In this document: piece after piece, positions 1 to 8,163 of the stretch
How the letters are laid out: each line of letters starts with the position of its first letter
Numbering within the stretch: the stretch's first letter is position 1
Assembly (NCBI GenBank): GCA_004151065.3
Contig: NWUY0300088951.1
Span: 6,998 to 17,310 of the forward strand
DNA from: Larix sibirica
Lineage: Eukaryota; Streptophyta; Pinopsida; Pinales; Pinaceae
Direction of reading: 5' to 3'
Length of the DNA: 10,313 nucleotides
Program-made: the position numbers and the translations under genes
The notes under the pieces: generated by a model
The model's input: the letters and a program-made list of their open reading frames with translations, nothing else
What the model was told of the DNA's origin: nothing
Database searches by the model: none

Positions 1-437
1 GGGAGGGGACGTGACAATAACTTAAATGTTATTTCTCTTTACGAGTGGTTTAGCATAATTAAAGAAAAAATCCAACTTTTTGGTGATATCACCTTTGAAC
101 ATATTTATCGATAACACAACTCTATGGTTGATACACTCTCCAAAGCTGTTTACGATGGCGAGGAAGGGGTAATCTTATGAGAGGAATTTCAACATTCAAA
201 GATGACTGATTTTGGCTCAGTCAAAATCTTCGATCTCTAAATGCTGATGTATTATTGTTTTGTTGTTGATGATTTGTGATATTTTTTTTATGTATGGGGA
301 TGGGAATATAAGTTTTTTGATGAACTGGATATCAGTTTATGACTGATCATAAGTCTTATATAGACTTATTCTATTTTGTACTATTTGATTCACTAATATG
401 AATATCATAGTATGGTTTTTTTTCGCTGAAAAAAAAA
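1..437 (+). mobile_element. LINE A: 3' end of a plant L1-type non-LTR retrotransposon
   Basis: The window opens inside this element, so its 5' part is not visible. It contains the last part of an RNase H reading frame (13-240), a 3' untranslated stretch (241-428) and a nine-base A run at 429-437. Its last 60 bases (378-437) resemble the last 53 bases of LINE B (6311-6363): both have GTACT-TTGATTC, then AATGAATA-like and AGTATG blocks, a T run, and CTGAAAAAA at the very end. The same order of RNase H, short 3' UTR and A tail, plus this shared terminus, places A and B in one family. LINE A is broken by in-frame stops and cannot be active. No target-site duplication can be checked because the 5' end lies outside the window. 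Confidence 0.82.
13..240 (+). pseudogene. C-terminal part of LINE A RNase H domain (broken)
   Basis: Frame 1 reads to a TAA at 238-240 and is interrupted by TAA at 112-114 and TGA at 178-180. The translation has a W-F-S-I-I helix (residues about 12-16), then FEHIYR, one stop, and HNSMVDTLSKAV. The last block matches the end of plant LINE RNase H domains, where the usual pattern is H-I-Y-R-E-x-N-x-x-A-D-x-L-S-K; the final catalytic Asp is present and the preceding Ala is Val here. LINE B has the equivalent at about 6006-6050. In an active LINE this domain would degrade the RNA strand of the RNA-DNA hybrid during reverse transcription. Only about 75 residues fall in the window. The assignment is good; the fragment is non-functional. 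Confidence 0.78.
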
Positions 438-508
438 TGATAGTTGATTAAGAAATATAGATTAGTTTAATATTTTCAAGATATATTGATGACTAGATAT
501 TATATGTC

Positions 509-558
509 TCAAATTTAAATTTAGTCAAATTTAAAAAAAAAATCAAATTTAAATTTAA
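509..558. repeat. Short AT-rich direct repeat
   Basis: TCAAATTTAAATTTA occurs at 509-523 and again at 543-557, separated by a partial third copy and an A run. The repeat is low in complexity, so slippage or chance in AT-rich DNA is the simplest explanation. Confidence 0.5.
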
Positions 559-866
559 TGAAATTCTTTAAAATTTCCAACAATTATATAAATTTTTAAA
601 GAAAAAATTTAAATATCATTAGATTAAATAAAATTAATTAAAAATAATAATCCAACATTTTTAATAAACTAATTTAAATATTAATTTGAACTTTTCAATA
701 AAACTCAAAATCAAAGCATGAACTAAATGAATGCATCATTGATGAGTTAATCTATTTAAGCACTTTCTCCAATGTTGCATGACCTAGTGGAGGTGAGCTA
801 ATGTATTCAAGTAGCATGAATCACTTAACTTATATAAAGACAAAAAAGCAATGAACCTTCTATATT

Positions 867-924
867 AATGTATTCAAGATTTATAATTTAGATAAATTCA
901 TCAATGTATTTAAGTTTTATAATT
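867..924. repeat. Imperfect 22-bp direct repeat with 36-bp spacing
   Basis: AATGTATTCAAG-ATTTATAATT at 867-888 recurs as AATGTATTTAAG-TTTTATAATT at 903-924, differing at two or three positions. A shorter relative (TAATGTATTCAAG) lies at 799-811. This looks like a decayed local tandem duplication. No function is implied. Confidence 0.5.
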
Positions 925-1100
925 ATACATTTTTTTCATTTTTAACACCTCACATCATTAATTGCATTGCATAGAAAGGCATTTTTTTACAGCCGAAGTG
1001 AATTAGATGTGTCATGTCTATAACAATGACGTGGTACATGTCCCATTTTAAAAAATAAATATAAAATTGAAACCCATAGAAACCATACATAGAAAGGAAT

Positions 1101-1540
1101 GTAGACATGGGAGAAAGTGATGGATTTCTAGGGAGAATACGTTGTGCAACCCTAGTTAGTTGGTGATGGATTTACTGCAATAGACTTGGAGTTCAGTTAA
1201 TCATCTTGATCGCCCTAATACCAACCAAGAGAAAAAAGTGGGAACTTTCTTTATTTTTTCACTGTAGTATTTTTATCATTCTTCTGGCTTAGGTTTTTTC
1301 AGTCTTCTATTGGCTCCATTTTTTGGATATAAACTAGATATTATCCAATTTCCTACCCTATTTTATATATTTTATGGGTGAGTTTTGATGTGTCAGATTC
1401 TCATTGGTAACCCTGACACATTTGGTTTGGTGTGATGGGTTTACTTTCATATACTGGAATCACCCAATGAATCCAATTTGTGGCGGTGAACTTTTGACTT
1501 TATAGGGCACTAATCTATGTTTTGTTTCACTAGGTTGTGA
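1101..1540 (+). other. Probable 5' leader of LINE B
   Basis: This stretch has no long reading frame but is less AT-biased than the spacer before it. It runs directly into the ORF1 region of LINE B, as an untranslated leader would. An in-frame TGA at 1538-1540 sits directly before the ATG at 1541, so the ORF1 frame is closed upstream. The exact 5' end of the element is not visible: I found no copy of the sequence that follows the A tail (from 6364) that would mark a target-site duplication. The left boundary at about 1100 is therefore a guess based on the change in base composition. Confidence 0.4.
1388..1421. repeat. Perfect 9-bp inverted repeat in the LINE B leader
   Basis: ATGTGTCAG at 1388-1396 is the exact reverse complement of CTGACACAT at 1413-1421, leaving a 16-base loop. 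The RNA could form a hairpin about 120 bases before the ORF1 ATG. This may be a structural element of the leader or a chance match. Confidence 0.5.
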
Positions 1541-2435
1541 ATGCTTGGACAGACCGGGATGGAACAGGTGGTTGATATCAACTTAAAAAATGATACCCCT
1601 ATGATATATGAGACTTGTGAGGTTAACAGGGAGACTCAAATTGGGGGTAAGAAGAAATCTACGAGTAAAAGTATTGGTGAGCGAGCTAGGGCTCGTAGAA
1701 GATTGAAGACCTATAAAGTCTAGGAGGGTTTGGAACGATACATTTTGGGTGTCGAAATTAATATGGACAAGGTAGAGGTTTTATCCAGGAGGGATTTGGT
1801 TGGCCGCATCGAATATGCTAGGGTTTCAATATTGGAGTTGATTGAATGGGTTAACAAGCATTGGCTACCTATTTTTGGCTATGCCCCCCATATTAGTATG
1901 CTTATCAATGGTTGGATTTGCTTTATTTTCTCGGGGATTGATCATATTTCCACTATATTGAAAAACATCTAGCTTATTAAGGAAGGGTCACTTATCTTAA
2001 AGCGATGGCATGCAACATTTGATCTAGAAAGAGATAAATTGACCTGCAGACACCTATGGATGCTACTACCCGATTTTCCTCTGGAATTATGGACACATAA
2101 TGTCTTTGAGGGCTTAGCTAATTTTGTGGGTAAATTCATTCGAACTGATTAGAAGGTCCTTTATGGACAATAAAATTGCTCGATTCATGGTTGAATTCGA
2201 TATTACACGAGGCCTTCCAACAGAGGTGGAAATAATTTGGGGGGACAGAATCATTTGTCAAAGACTGGATTATTTTCATATTCCTTTTAGGTCCTTCTAT
2301 TGTTGTAAAAATGGTCATGTAAAGGCTCGTTGCCCTTATCTATTATCTGGGTCACTTTCAGAAGACTTGTCCAATGTTTCTGGCTTTGAACCGGCTCATC
2401 CTTTGGCGAATGATACTGCTAATATGGCCTCTTGA
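1541..2435 (+). pseudogene. LINE B ORF1 remnant: DUF4283-like domain plus zinc knuckle
   Basis: ORF1 proteins of plant LINEs bind the element RNA. Frame 2 starts at ATG 1541 and opens with a basic stretch (GGKKKSTSKS to RARARRRLK, residues about 35-57). After a TAG at 1721 comes a DUF4283-like domain at about 1784-2152: LVGRIEYARVS, then a HW pair, NGWICFIF, LKRWHATFD, LPLELW-type (here FPLELW) and FVGKFIRTD. TAG stops follow at 1970 and 2150. The frame then moves to frame 0 near 2155 and continues with ARFMVEFDITRGLP, LDYFHIPFR and a knuckle C-K-N-G-H-V-K-A-R-C. The knuckle should be C-x2-C-x4-H-x4-C, but its first Cys is Ser (TCC, one base from TGC). The usual variable C-terminal region is missing beyond about 2435, where a TGA lies. 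The piece is clearly a pseudogene. Confidence 0.88.
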
Positions 2436-2465
2436 GACGACGGGAAATACTACTTATTTGGTAAG

Positions 2466-2912
2466 GAAAAATATGACTCTCCAACATATTATGAGGAGTA
2501 CTTATCTAGTTTACTTTGGAGGGTTAATTTGTTAGATATCTTACCTATCAAGATAGAACCCACTTGGTCAAATGGAAGATGTGGGGTTGTTGGGATATGT
2601 TAGCGGTTGGATAGATTTCTCATGAAATCTTCCTTAATCCAATCACTACAGAGGTTCAGGACTTGGGTGGAAAAGTCTACTATTTCTTATCATTATCCTA
2701 TTTTGCTCCAATTGGATGGGGTCAAATCTACTAGCAATTACCCATTCAAATTTAATAGTCCATGGCTTTTGAATGAGGATTTTTGTGATATGGTTCACAT
2801 GAATTGGTCAAATTATGATATTCCTGAAGATTGCATTCCTATGGATAGTTTGGTTTTGAAACTGAAGAACTTAGAAAATGATGTTATTAAGTGGGCAAAG
2901 GACAAAAATTGA
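2466..2912 (+). pseudogene. LINE B endonuclease remnant, C-terminal part only
   Basis: In active LINEs this EEP-fold (AP-endonuclease-like) domain nicks the target DNA. Only its last third is present, in frame 0: KEKY, then a helix ending NLLDILP, then TWSNGR (2562-2579), a TAG at 2601, RLDRFL (2604-2621), and S-Y-H (2685-2693). The family pattern is ...D-I...-T-W-S-N-x-R...R-L-D-R-F...S-D-H. The metal-binding S-D-H is altered: Asp is Tyr (TAT, one base from GAT). The N-terminal half with the conserved E and the GDFN motif is absent. After the domain the frame carries on as the linker before the reverse transcriptase (FKFNSPWLLNEDFCDMV, then a coiled-looking stretch) and stops at TGA 2910-2912, overlapping the next open frame at 2891. 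It is non-functional. Confidence 0.85.
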
Positions 2913-4968
2913 AGGATTGTGAAGATTACAGGTGTATTGAAGAGCAAACGCAGAAGATATTATCACACAACAGTGGCTATATTTTAAATGAACGAGAGAA
3001 ATTAGTTTTAAGGGATTTAGAAAACAAAAATGCCATGCCGCTTAAACAAGAGGAAATGGGTTGGAGATTAAAGAGTCATGCTTTATGGATTGCTCTCGAA
3101 GACAATAATACCATATTTTTCCATAATTTTGCATCTCATAGAAGAAATGCAAATTCCATTTGGGAGATGACTAATGGGAATGGTAATTTGATTAAAGCCC
3201 AGAAAGATTTGCAAAGGATGGAAAAATGCTACTTTAATGATATTTGTAAGGACTCTGGTACTTGTTCAATTGAAGCTCAGATGAAGTTAATAAGACTTTT
3301 TCCTACTTTTTTTAGTACCGAAGAAGGGGAGGCCATTGGGAATCATGTTTCTTTAAGTGAGATTAAAGGTGCATTAAAACAGTTTCCTAAAGAGAAGAGT
3401 CTAGGTCCTGATGGATGGACCGTGGAACTCTTTCTCACTTTCTTTAATGAGATGGGGGGTGATCTGTTATCTATGGTTGGATATTCCAGAAGGGAAGGCT
3501 ATGTGTCTTTAGTGCACTAAATTATACCTTCCTTACTTTGATTCCAAAATGTAATAAACCCGTCACCTTTAATGATTTCAGACTGATTGCATTATGCAAT
3601 CATGCATATAAGATCATTACAAAAATCATATCCAATCGAATAAAACATTTTTAAACCAGAAGTATGTGAAAAGAACAATTTGGTTTCTTATATGACCATC
3701 AAATTTTGGATGCAATTGGTATTTCGCAGGAAGTTATACATTCCATCAAACAAAATGACATGGAGGATATCTTATTAAAGATGGATTTGGTTAAGGCATA
3801 TGATCGGGTGGATTGGGGTTTTCTCAGACTGGTTTTATTACAAATTGGTCTTCCCTTATTGGTTGCGAATTGGATAATGGCATGTGTGACATCTGCCTAG
3901 ATTTCTATACTTGTTAATGGTTCTCCTTTAGATTTTTTCAAAATCTCCAGAGGAATCCGTCAGGGATGCCCTTTATCCCCACTCTTATTCCTGCTTGTTA
4001 TCGAGGGTCTTAGCTGGTTGATTTCAAATGCTAAAATGGAAGGGAAATTAAAAGGAATTAAGATATCAGTTGTTGTTTATATAACACATTTACTATTTGT
4101 AGATGATGTTATGATATTTGGTAATGGAACAGTGGAGGAGTGGTCCATTTATGTTGATATTATTAATCTTTTATGTGCATCTTGAGGTATGGAGGTGAGT
4201 ATTATAAAATCTTGTATGTTCCAACACAAGATGGATGGTGATACTCTGGAATTGATTTCAACTTTGATGCCTTATAAAGTATGCAAATTGGAAGACGGAT
4301 TCAAATACTTAGGATACTACCTTAGACCTACTGGTTATAGAGTTAAAGATTGGTATTGGCTTGTGGAAAAATTTGAAAAGAGGATAAGTCACTGGACTTA
4401 TAAACTCCTTTCTATAGGTGGCAGACTGACTCTTATCAAAGCAATTTTGGTGGGCATTCCAATTTATTGGATTTCTTTAGCTCAGGGTCCTTTGACAATC
4501 ATAAATTAGTTAAGTGGGATTTTTTAAAATTTTCAATGGTCTGGAAAAGCTGAAGGGGGTAAATTAATGATGGCTAAGTGGGATAGGATTTCTAAGCTAA
4601 AAGAATGGGGTGGTTGGGGTATCAAAAACCTTTACTGGTTTAGCATAACTTTAAGATTGAAAAGTTTTTGGCATGGTCTCTTTGCTAATGGTCTTTGGAA
4701 TGATGTGCTCTATGGTAAATATATCAAAGGGAACATTTTAAGTTGGATTAGGAATCCTATAAAGAATTTCAAGAACACTTCACCATTTTGGTTGGGCTTT
4801 CTTAAATTCTACCACCGGATGGGTAGGGGTCTTACTTGGAAGGTGGGGGATGGAACAAATGTACTGGTTGGAATTGATCCTATATTGGGAATGGAGGAGA
4901 ATTTTCAATTATCTCCATACTTATTGGAATATAGCAGAACTCGGTTTTTTCACCTTGGCACATATTAG
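2891..4968 (+). pseudogene. LINE B reverse transcriptase (frameshifted, active-site motifs retained)
   Basis: This part would copy the element RNA into DNA at the nicked target. Frame 2 (2891-3520) carries the pre-RT region with MGWRLKSHALWI and FFHNFASHRRNAN, then KSLGPDGW (3395-3418; usually KSPGPDG). The frame changes near 3500 to frame 1, which holds LTLIPKC, FRLIALCNHAYKII, motif A KMDLVKAYDRVDW (3778-3816), motif B RGIRQGCPLSP (3949-3981) and motif C with FVDD (4096-4107). Both motif C aspartates and the motif A Asp are present. FKYLGYYL and GGRLTLIKAIL-type thumb motifs follow, then GGWGIKN (about 4609-4629) in the connection region. Stops break frame 1 at 3652, 3667, 3898, 4183, 4507 and 4525. 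Near 4900-4968 the coding sense moves to frame 2, which runs on to 5461. The motifs are strong but the gene is dead. Confidence 0.95.
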
Positions 4969-5675
4969 AAGACCATATTGGCTTCCTCATTCTGACTCGT
5001 ATTGGCTTTATGCTTCTGATTTGGGACTTGGTAGTTGTTGGGCAGTTGAGTGGGATAATTACATCTCAAGATCGAACTCTTTAGGTTGCATATTGCACAA
5101 GGGAAAATATACTCTTATCTGGTCATCAAACTCTTCTACGGGCATTATTTCTGCTAAATTTGCATATCATGTGATTGCACATGAATCAAACTGTACAATT
5201 CCGAGATGGTGGTACAAATCTCTTTGGAGCTGGAACATTCCACTAAAAATAAAGTGTTTTTTATGGTTCACTTTTAAAAATCGTCTCAAAACTTGTGATA
5301 ATATCCTTCAGAGAGGTTGGATTGGGCCTATGTTGTTTGTGCAGGAAGGATTTGGAATATGTGGAACACTTAATGGTCAATTGTCATTTTACATTACAGG
5401 TTTGGGAATATATCTGCTCTCATCTCAATATTGGTCAGACTTGGGGGAGGTTTTCATTTGAACATAATTTTTATCTATGGGATAAAACCTACAAGAATTT
5501 CAACACCCTACCTGCTTTTATTTCCTGGGGCATTTGGAATGCCAGGAACACATGCATCTTTGAAAACAAATTCCAGGTTTTAGAAGGGGTCTGTTGGAAA
5601 ATTATCAGTCTCTATAGAGAATATGTTTCTGCTGGAGATAAAGGTCCAAAAATCAAACTTGTGAAGGCCATTCCA
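4969..5675 (+). pseudogene. LINE B connection and RT zinc-binding (zf-RVT) region
   Basis: Frame 2 (to TGA 5459-5461) continues the polyprotein with KYTLIWSSNSSTGIISAKFAYHV-like text, then RWWYKSLWSWNIPLKIKCFLW and NRLKTCDNILQRGW (5207-5320). This is the start of the zinc-binding domain found downstream of plant LINE reverse transcriptases. Near 5330 the frame moves to frame 0, which supplies the metal ligands: C-C-L-C, then H-L-M-V-N-C (5331-5384), so the C-x2-C...H-x4-C set is complete. Further on, FISWGIWNARNTCIFENK is a conserved block linking to the RNase H; a TAG at 5676-5678 ends this stretch. The domain probably binds nucleic acid. The ligands are intact but two frames are needed to read it, so it is broken. 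Confidence 0.88.
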
Positions 5676-5678
5676 TAG

Positions 5679-6146
5679 TCTCAGGAAGCTTTAGTATTCT
5701 TTGATGGTGCTACAAAGAATGGGATATGTGCGGCATGTGTGGTTCTCTTTCTCAATGAGAATCATGCTTTTAAATTTTAGTTAAATTGTGATTCTGGATC
5801 TAATACGAAGGCAGAGCTGTTAGCACTTTGGTGTATGTGCAAGATGGCATCTTTTTTTGGCATTGACTCACTGGAAGTTTTTGGGGACTCAATGGTGATC
5901 ATAAATTGGGGTATTGGATGCTACAACCTTCAGGTGGTCTCTTTAATGCATTGGTGCAGGCGTATTAAGGAACTCATACCCTCTTTTTCCTACATTGATT
6001 TTAAACATATTTACTGTGAACTAAATATTGAAGCAGATACTTTGTCTAAAGATGCCATGATTGGTGTGGCAGGTATTATGTTTTGGGATAAATTTTTGGA
6101 GGATTATCTTTTGGACTGTGGATCCAAAAAAAAAATTATGATATAA
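5679..6146 (+). pseudogene. LINE B RNase H domain (one internal stop, catalytic residues retained)
   Basis: Frame 0 runs from the TAG at 5676 to TAA 6144-6146 with one internal TAG at 5778. RNase H would remove the RNA template after first-strand synthesis. The four acidic catalytic positions are all readable: Asp in FFDGAT (5703-5705), Glu in KAELLAL (5814-5816), Asp in VFGDSM (5886-5888), and Asp in EADTLSK (6036-6038). FKHIYCELN before the last one matches the H-I-Y-R-E-x-N pattern also seen in LINE A. Plant L1-type LINEs are known to carry an archaea-like RNase H in this position, and this domain fits that. Length (about 125 residues to EADTLSK) is normal. It is the least damaged domain of the element. 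Confidence 0.92.
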
Positions 6147-6363
6147 TTTTGTTTCTTGAACTATATTCCATGGCATGTTGTCAAGTGGGATATGTATGTG
6201 GATGACCTCTCATGGTCTACCGGTTGTATTTTGGAAGGTTTCTTTTTTTATAGCTTTGATATGTAATGTGATGAACAATTAGTTTCTTTTTGAGTGTGTG
6301 GGCCTGTGATGTACTTTTTGATTCTAAATGAATAACAAAAGTATGTTTTTCCTACTGAAAAAA
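6147..6363 (+). other. LINE B 3' untranslated region and A tail
   Basis: After the RNase H stop there are about 210 non-coding bases rich in T and G, ending GTATGTTTTTCCTACTG plus six As (6358-6363). The last 53 bases match the LINE A terminus at 378-437. In LINEs the 3' end of the RNA is what the reverse transcriptase recognises, so the conserved terminal block may be that signal; this is inference. Confidence 0.75.
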
Positions 6364-6364
6364 G

Positions 6365-7139
6365 GTTTCCACTTCTGGTTTCGACCACTTTGTCGTCTCT
6401 TCGCTAGATGATTCCATTAGAACGACGATAAATGAAACAATAATAGAAATGCCATTACATTGAATTAGGATGGTTTCCTATGCAGATAAAGGAAATGATG
6501 ATTTCAAGAAGTATGCATCCTTGATGTTAGATATGCCATGGTTCAAAAAGGAAATTCATAAGTTGTTTGGGATTTATGTGATGAGGCTTTTCAATATTCA
6601 CCCCAATACTTTTCATCGTGGTATTAGTATATTGAACTTGCAAATTTTTTTTTACTGAAGATGATCTCTTGGAATGCATTTTGAGGAGGGCACATTTACC
6701 AAATCTCAGATGGCTTCGGTGGTACAAGTGTGGCCACTCTTCACTTCCTTCTTGGATTCCGATGGAAAGTTTAAGGGTTTGACAGGTATCTGGCAACACA
6801 CCGAAAACATTGTGGCAAACCAAATCGAAGGTAAATAGAAATTTGCAGCTGCAGGAATGAGAGGTTTTGGAACCTCTTCCAAAGTTTTCAAAGTCCTTTG
6901 GGAATTTGAAGTGCCTTGAATAAATTTACATCAGTTTAAAAGATGACAATAATGTCAAACCACTGACAGAAGAATTTTGTCACCTGTTGTCATTGAAACG
7001 TTCCAAGCAAGGAAAATGAATTCACAATTTAACAAATCATGAACACATCAATCTGTCTCTTTCTTACAATATCTTGAGGCTTCCTGATTCCTTCAAGAAC
7101 TTAAATCGGTATATTAATTTGGGAAGAGTTACAATTTAA
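6365..7139 (+). pseudogene. Broken leucine-rich-repeat fragment, NBS-LRR resistance-protein type
   Basis: This begins two bases after the LINE B A tail. Frame 2 (6365-6658, TGA at 6461) encodes a stretch with MVSYADKGNDDFKKYASLML and FNIHPNTFHRGISILNLQ. A T9 run (6645-6653) marks a slip to frame 0, which reads LLECILRRAHLPNLRWLRWY, HSSLPSWIPMESLRV, then EPLPKF, KSFGNLKCLE, LTEEFCHLLSLK and HINLSLSYNILRLPDSFKNL. The spacing L-P-x-L-x-W-L-x-W, S-L-P-S and L-P-D-S-F-x-N-L is typical of the LRR part of plant NBS-LRR (often TIR-type) immune receptors, which sense pathogen effectors inside the cell. Stops lie at 6780, 6858, 6921, 7017 and 7137. No TIR or nucleotide-binding motif (P-loop, GLPL, MHD) is visible in the window. 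A weak continuation (FQFLKLLRCGSGSKLE, near 7179-7226) may be another LRR. The LRR call is reasonable; the TIR subclass is a guess. Confidence 0.68.
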
Positions 7140-7165
7140 TCACCATCACCATCATCATCATCACC
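7139..7165. repeat. ATC/ACC trinucleotide microsatellite
   Basis: The order on the + strand is (ATC ACC)2 (ATC)4 ACC. It follows the last in-frame stop of the LRR fragment. The same triplets appear on the opposite strand in the much longer microsatellite at 10246-10308. Confidence 0.9.
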
Positions 7166-8163
7166 AGAAATTTTAAAGTAGTCTCTTTCAATTTCTGAAG
7201 CTTTTAAGGTGTGGTAGTGGATCCAAGCTAGAGAGTAACATTCATGTATTTTTACCACCATTATAGATTCATCTTATCTTTGGCTCTATCAAGGATCAAG
7301 AGAGATCAAATTCCTTGAGGTACAAATGGATTTATGTTGATTCAATTATTAATTTTGTTTGAGTATACTTTGCAATTATAGGATTCTTCCCAATTTTTTT
7401 ACCAAAAACAAGTAGGAAAATGGGGCAAAAGTCTTAAAAGCAAAGTCTTGTGTTCAAAATTCCTATTAATCAAATATAACTATAACTTGTAACAAAAAAT
7501 TACTTAAATGTGCTTTATATCATGATTGTGATAAGGACATTGCCACCAATATACTAGCATATATATTTATCAAGGCACAAGGTGTAGAGACATTGCCACA
7601 TTGCCACCAGTCAACTCTTGTTATATTTATATAAGTAAATGTTTAAAATTATATATTTTTCACTCTTGTTATATTTATATAAGCAAATGTTTAAAATTAT
7701 AATATTTTTCATTTAAAATAATAGAATAAATCATTTAGTGGCTTAAAGTGAATAAAGGAAACAAAAATATTTCCATGCTTCTCCACCTTTGCTCCTCTTA
7801 TTCCTCCATATATAAAATATAAAAGATGCAACATATCACAAAAAAAAGGATTTTTTGTTTTACAAATGGAAGATGTAATTTTAGTTAGAGATAATTTAAT
7901 TCTAGAATAAATTGTATATAAGCAAATATATTTATAGCGAATAGAGATTCCATAAGGATGGAAGAATTTGTTCGGGAGGAATTAAAAAGGAAAGGTTTGT
8001 TGGGACTTCAACATATATATATAAGATTCCAATATTATGGGTAAATACTATATGAGGAGACATATTTGATGAATGAATACAAAAGGTTTATATGCAAAAA
8101 AAAAAATGAAAAATATTTTCTTAAAAATAAAGGTTATTTGAAAAAAAAATATAAAATATATAG
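7166..8163. other. AT-rich non-coding stretch, no gene seen
   Basis: Apart from a possible LRR relic near 7179-7226 and the tandem duplication at 7614-7710, I see no coding frame, RNA gene or element end. Three copies of an ACATTGCCAC-like block lie at 7537, 7590 and about 7600. Long A and T runs are common, especially 8094-8160. Confidence 0.6.
7614..7710. repeat. Tandem duplication, 48/49 bp unit
   Basis: The unit starting ACTCTTGTTATATTTATATA at 7614-7661 is repeated at 7662-7710. The two copies differ by one T/C change (AAGTAAAT against AAGCAAAT) and one extra A in the second copy. Such near identity, beside heavily decayed elements, suggests a fairly recent slippage or repair duplication. 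Confidence 0.92.

Larger units (their letters stand above)
438..1100. other. AT-rich spacer between LINE A and LINE B, no gene seen
   Basis: This stretch is dominated by A and T runs with stops in all frames. I see no recognisable protein, tRNA or rRNA. It holds short direct repeats (509-558 and 867-924, listed separately). It could be old intergenic DNA or transposon sequence eroded beyond recognition. Confidence 0.6.
1541..6363 (+). mobile_element. LINE B: decayed plant L1-type non-LTR retrotransposon
   Basis: The order of domains is diagnostic of plant L1-type LINEs: ORF1 with DUF4283-like domain and CCHC knuckle (1541-2435), end of the apurinic-type endonuclease (about 2466-2750), reverse transcriptase (about 3330-4250), connection region, zinc-binding domain of reverse transcriptases (5207-5384), RNase H (about 5690-6060), 3' UTR and a six-base A tail (6358-6363). 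It copies itself by nicking the target and reverse transcribing its RNA in place. The reading frame changes near 2155, 2900, 3500, 4930 and 5330, and stops lie at 1721, 1970, 2150, 2433, 2601, 3652, 3667, 3898, 4183, 4507, 4525, 5676 and 5778. An internal deletion near 2436-2465 removed the ORF1-ORF2 junction. No copy of the 3' flank was found upstream, so target-site duplications are unconfirmed. Confidence 0.95.

Noticed and set aside
1541-1723. A separate small basic protein
   Set aside because: The same frame continues past the TAG into the DUF4283-like domain, so it is the start of LINE ORF1, not its own gene.
2136-2318. 60-codon open frame on the - strand
   Set aside because: It is antisense to the ORF1 region with DUF4283 and zinc-knuckle motifs.
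6527-6823. 98-codon and overlapping 61-codon (6706-6891) open frames on the - strand
   Set aside because: They are antisense to the LRR fragment, whose + strand reading has clear LRR spacing.
7530-7612. Spaced ACATTGCCAC repeats as a possible CRISPR or regulatory array
   Set aside because: There are only three short copies at irregular spacing in a eukaryotic context.
7805-7830. TATA-like string as a promoter
   Set aside because: The region is AT-rich throughout and no gene follows; such strings are expected by chance.
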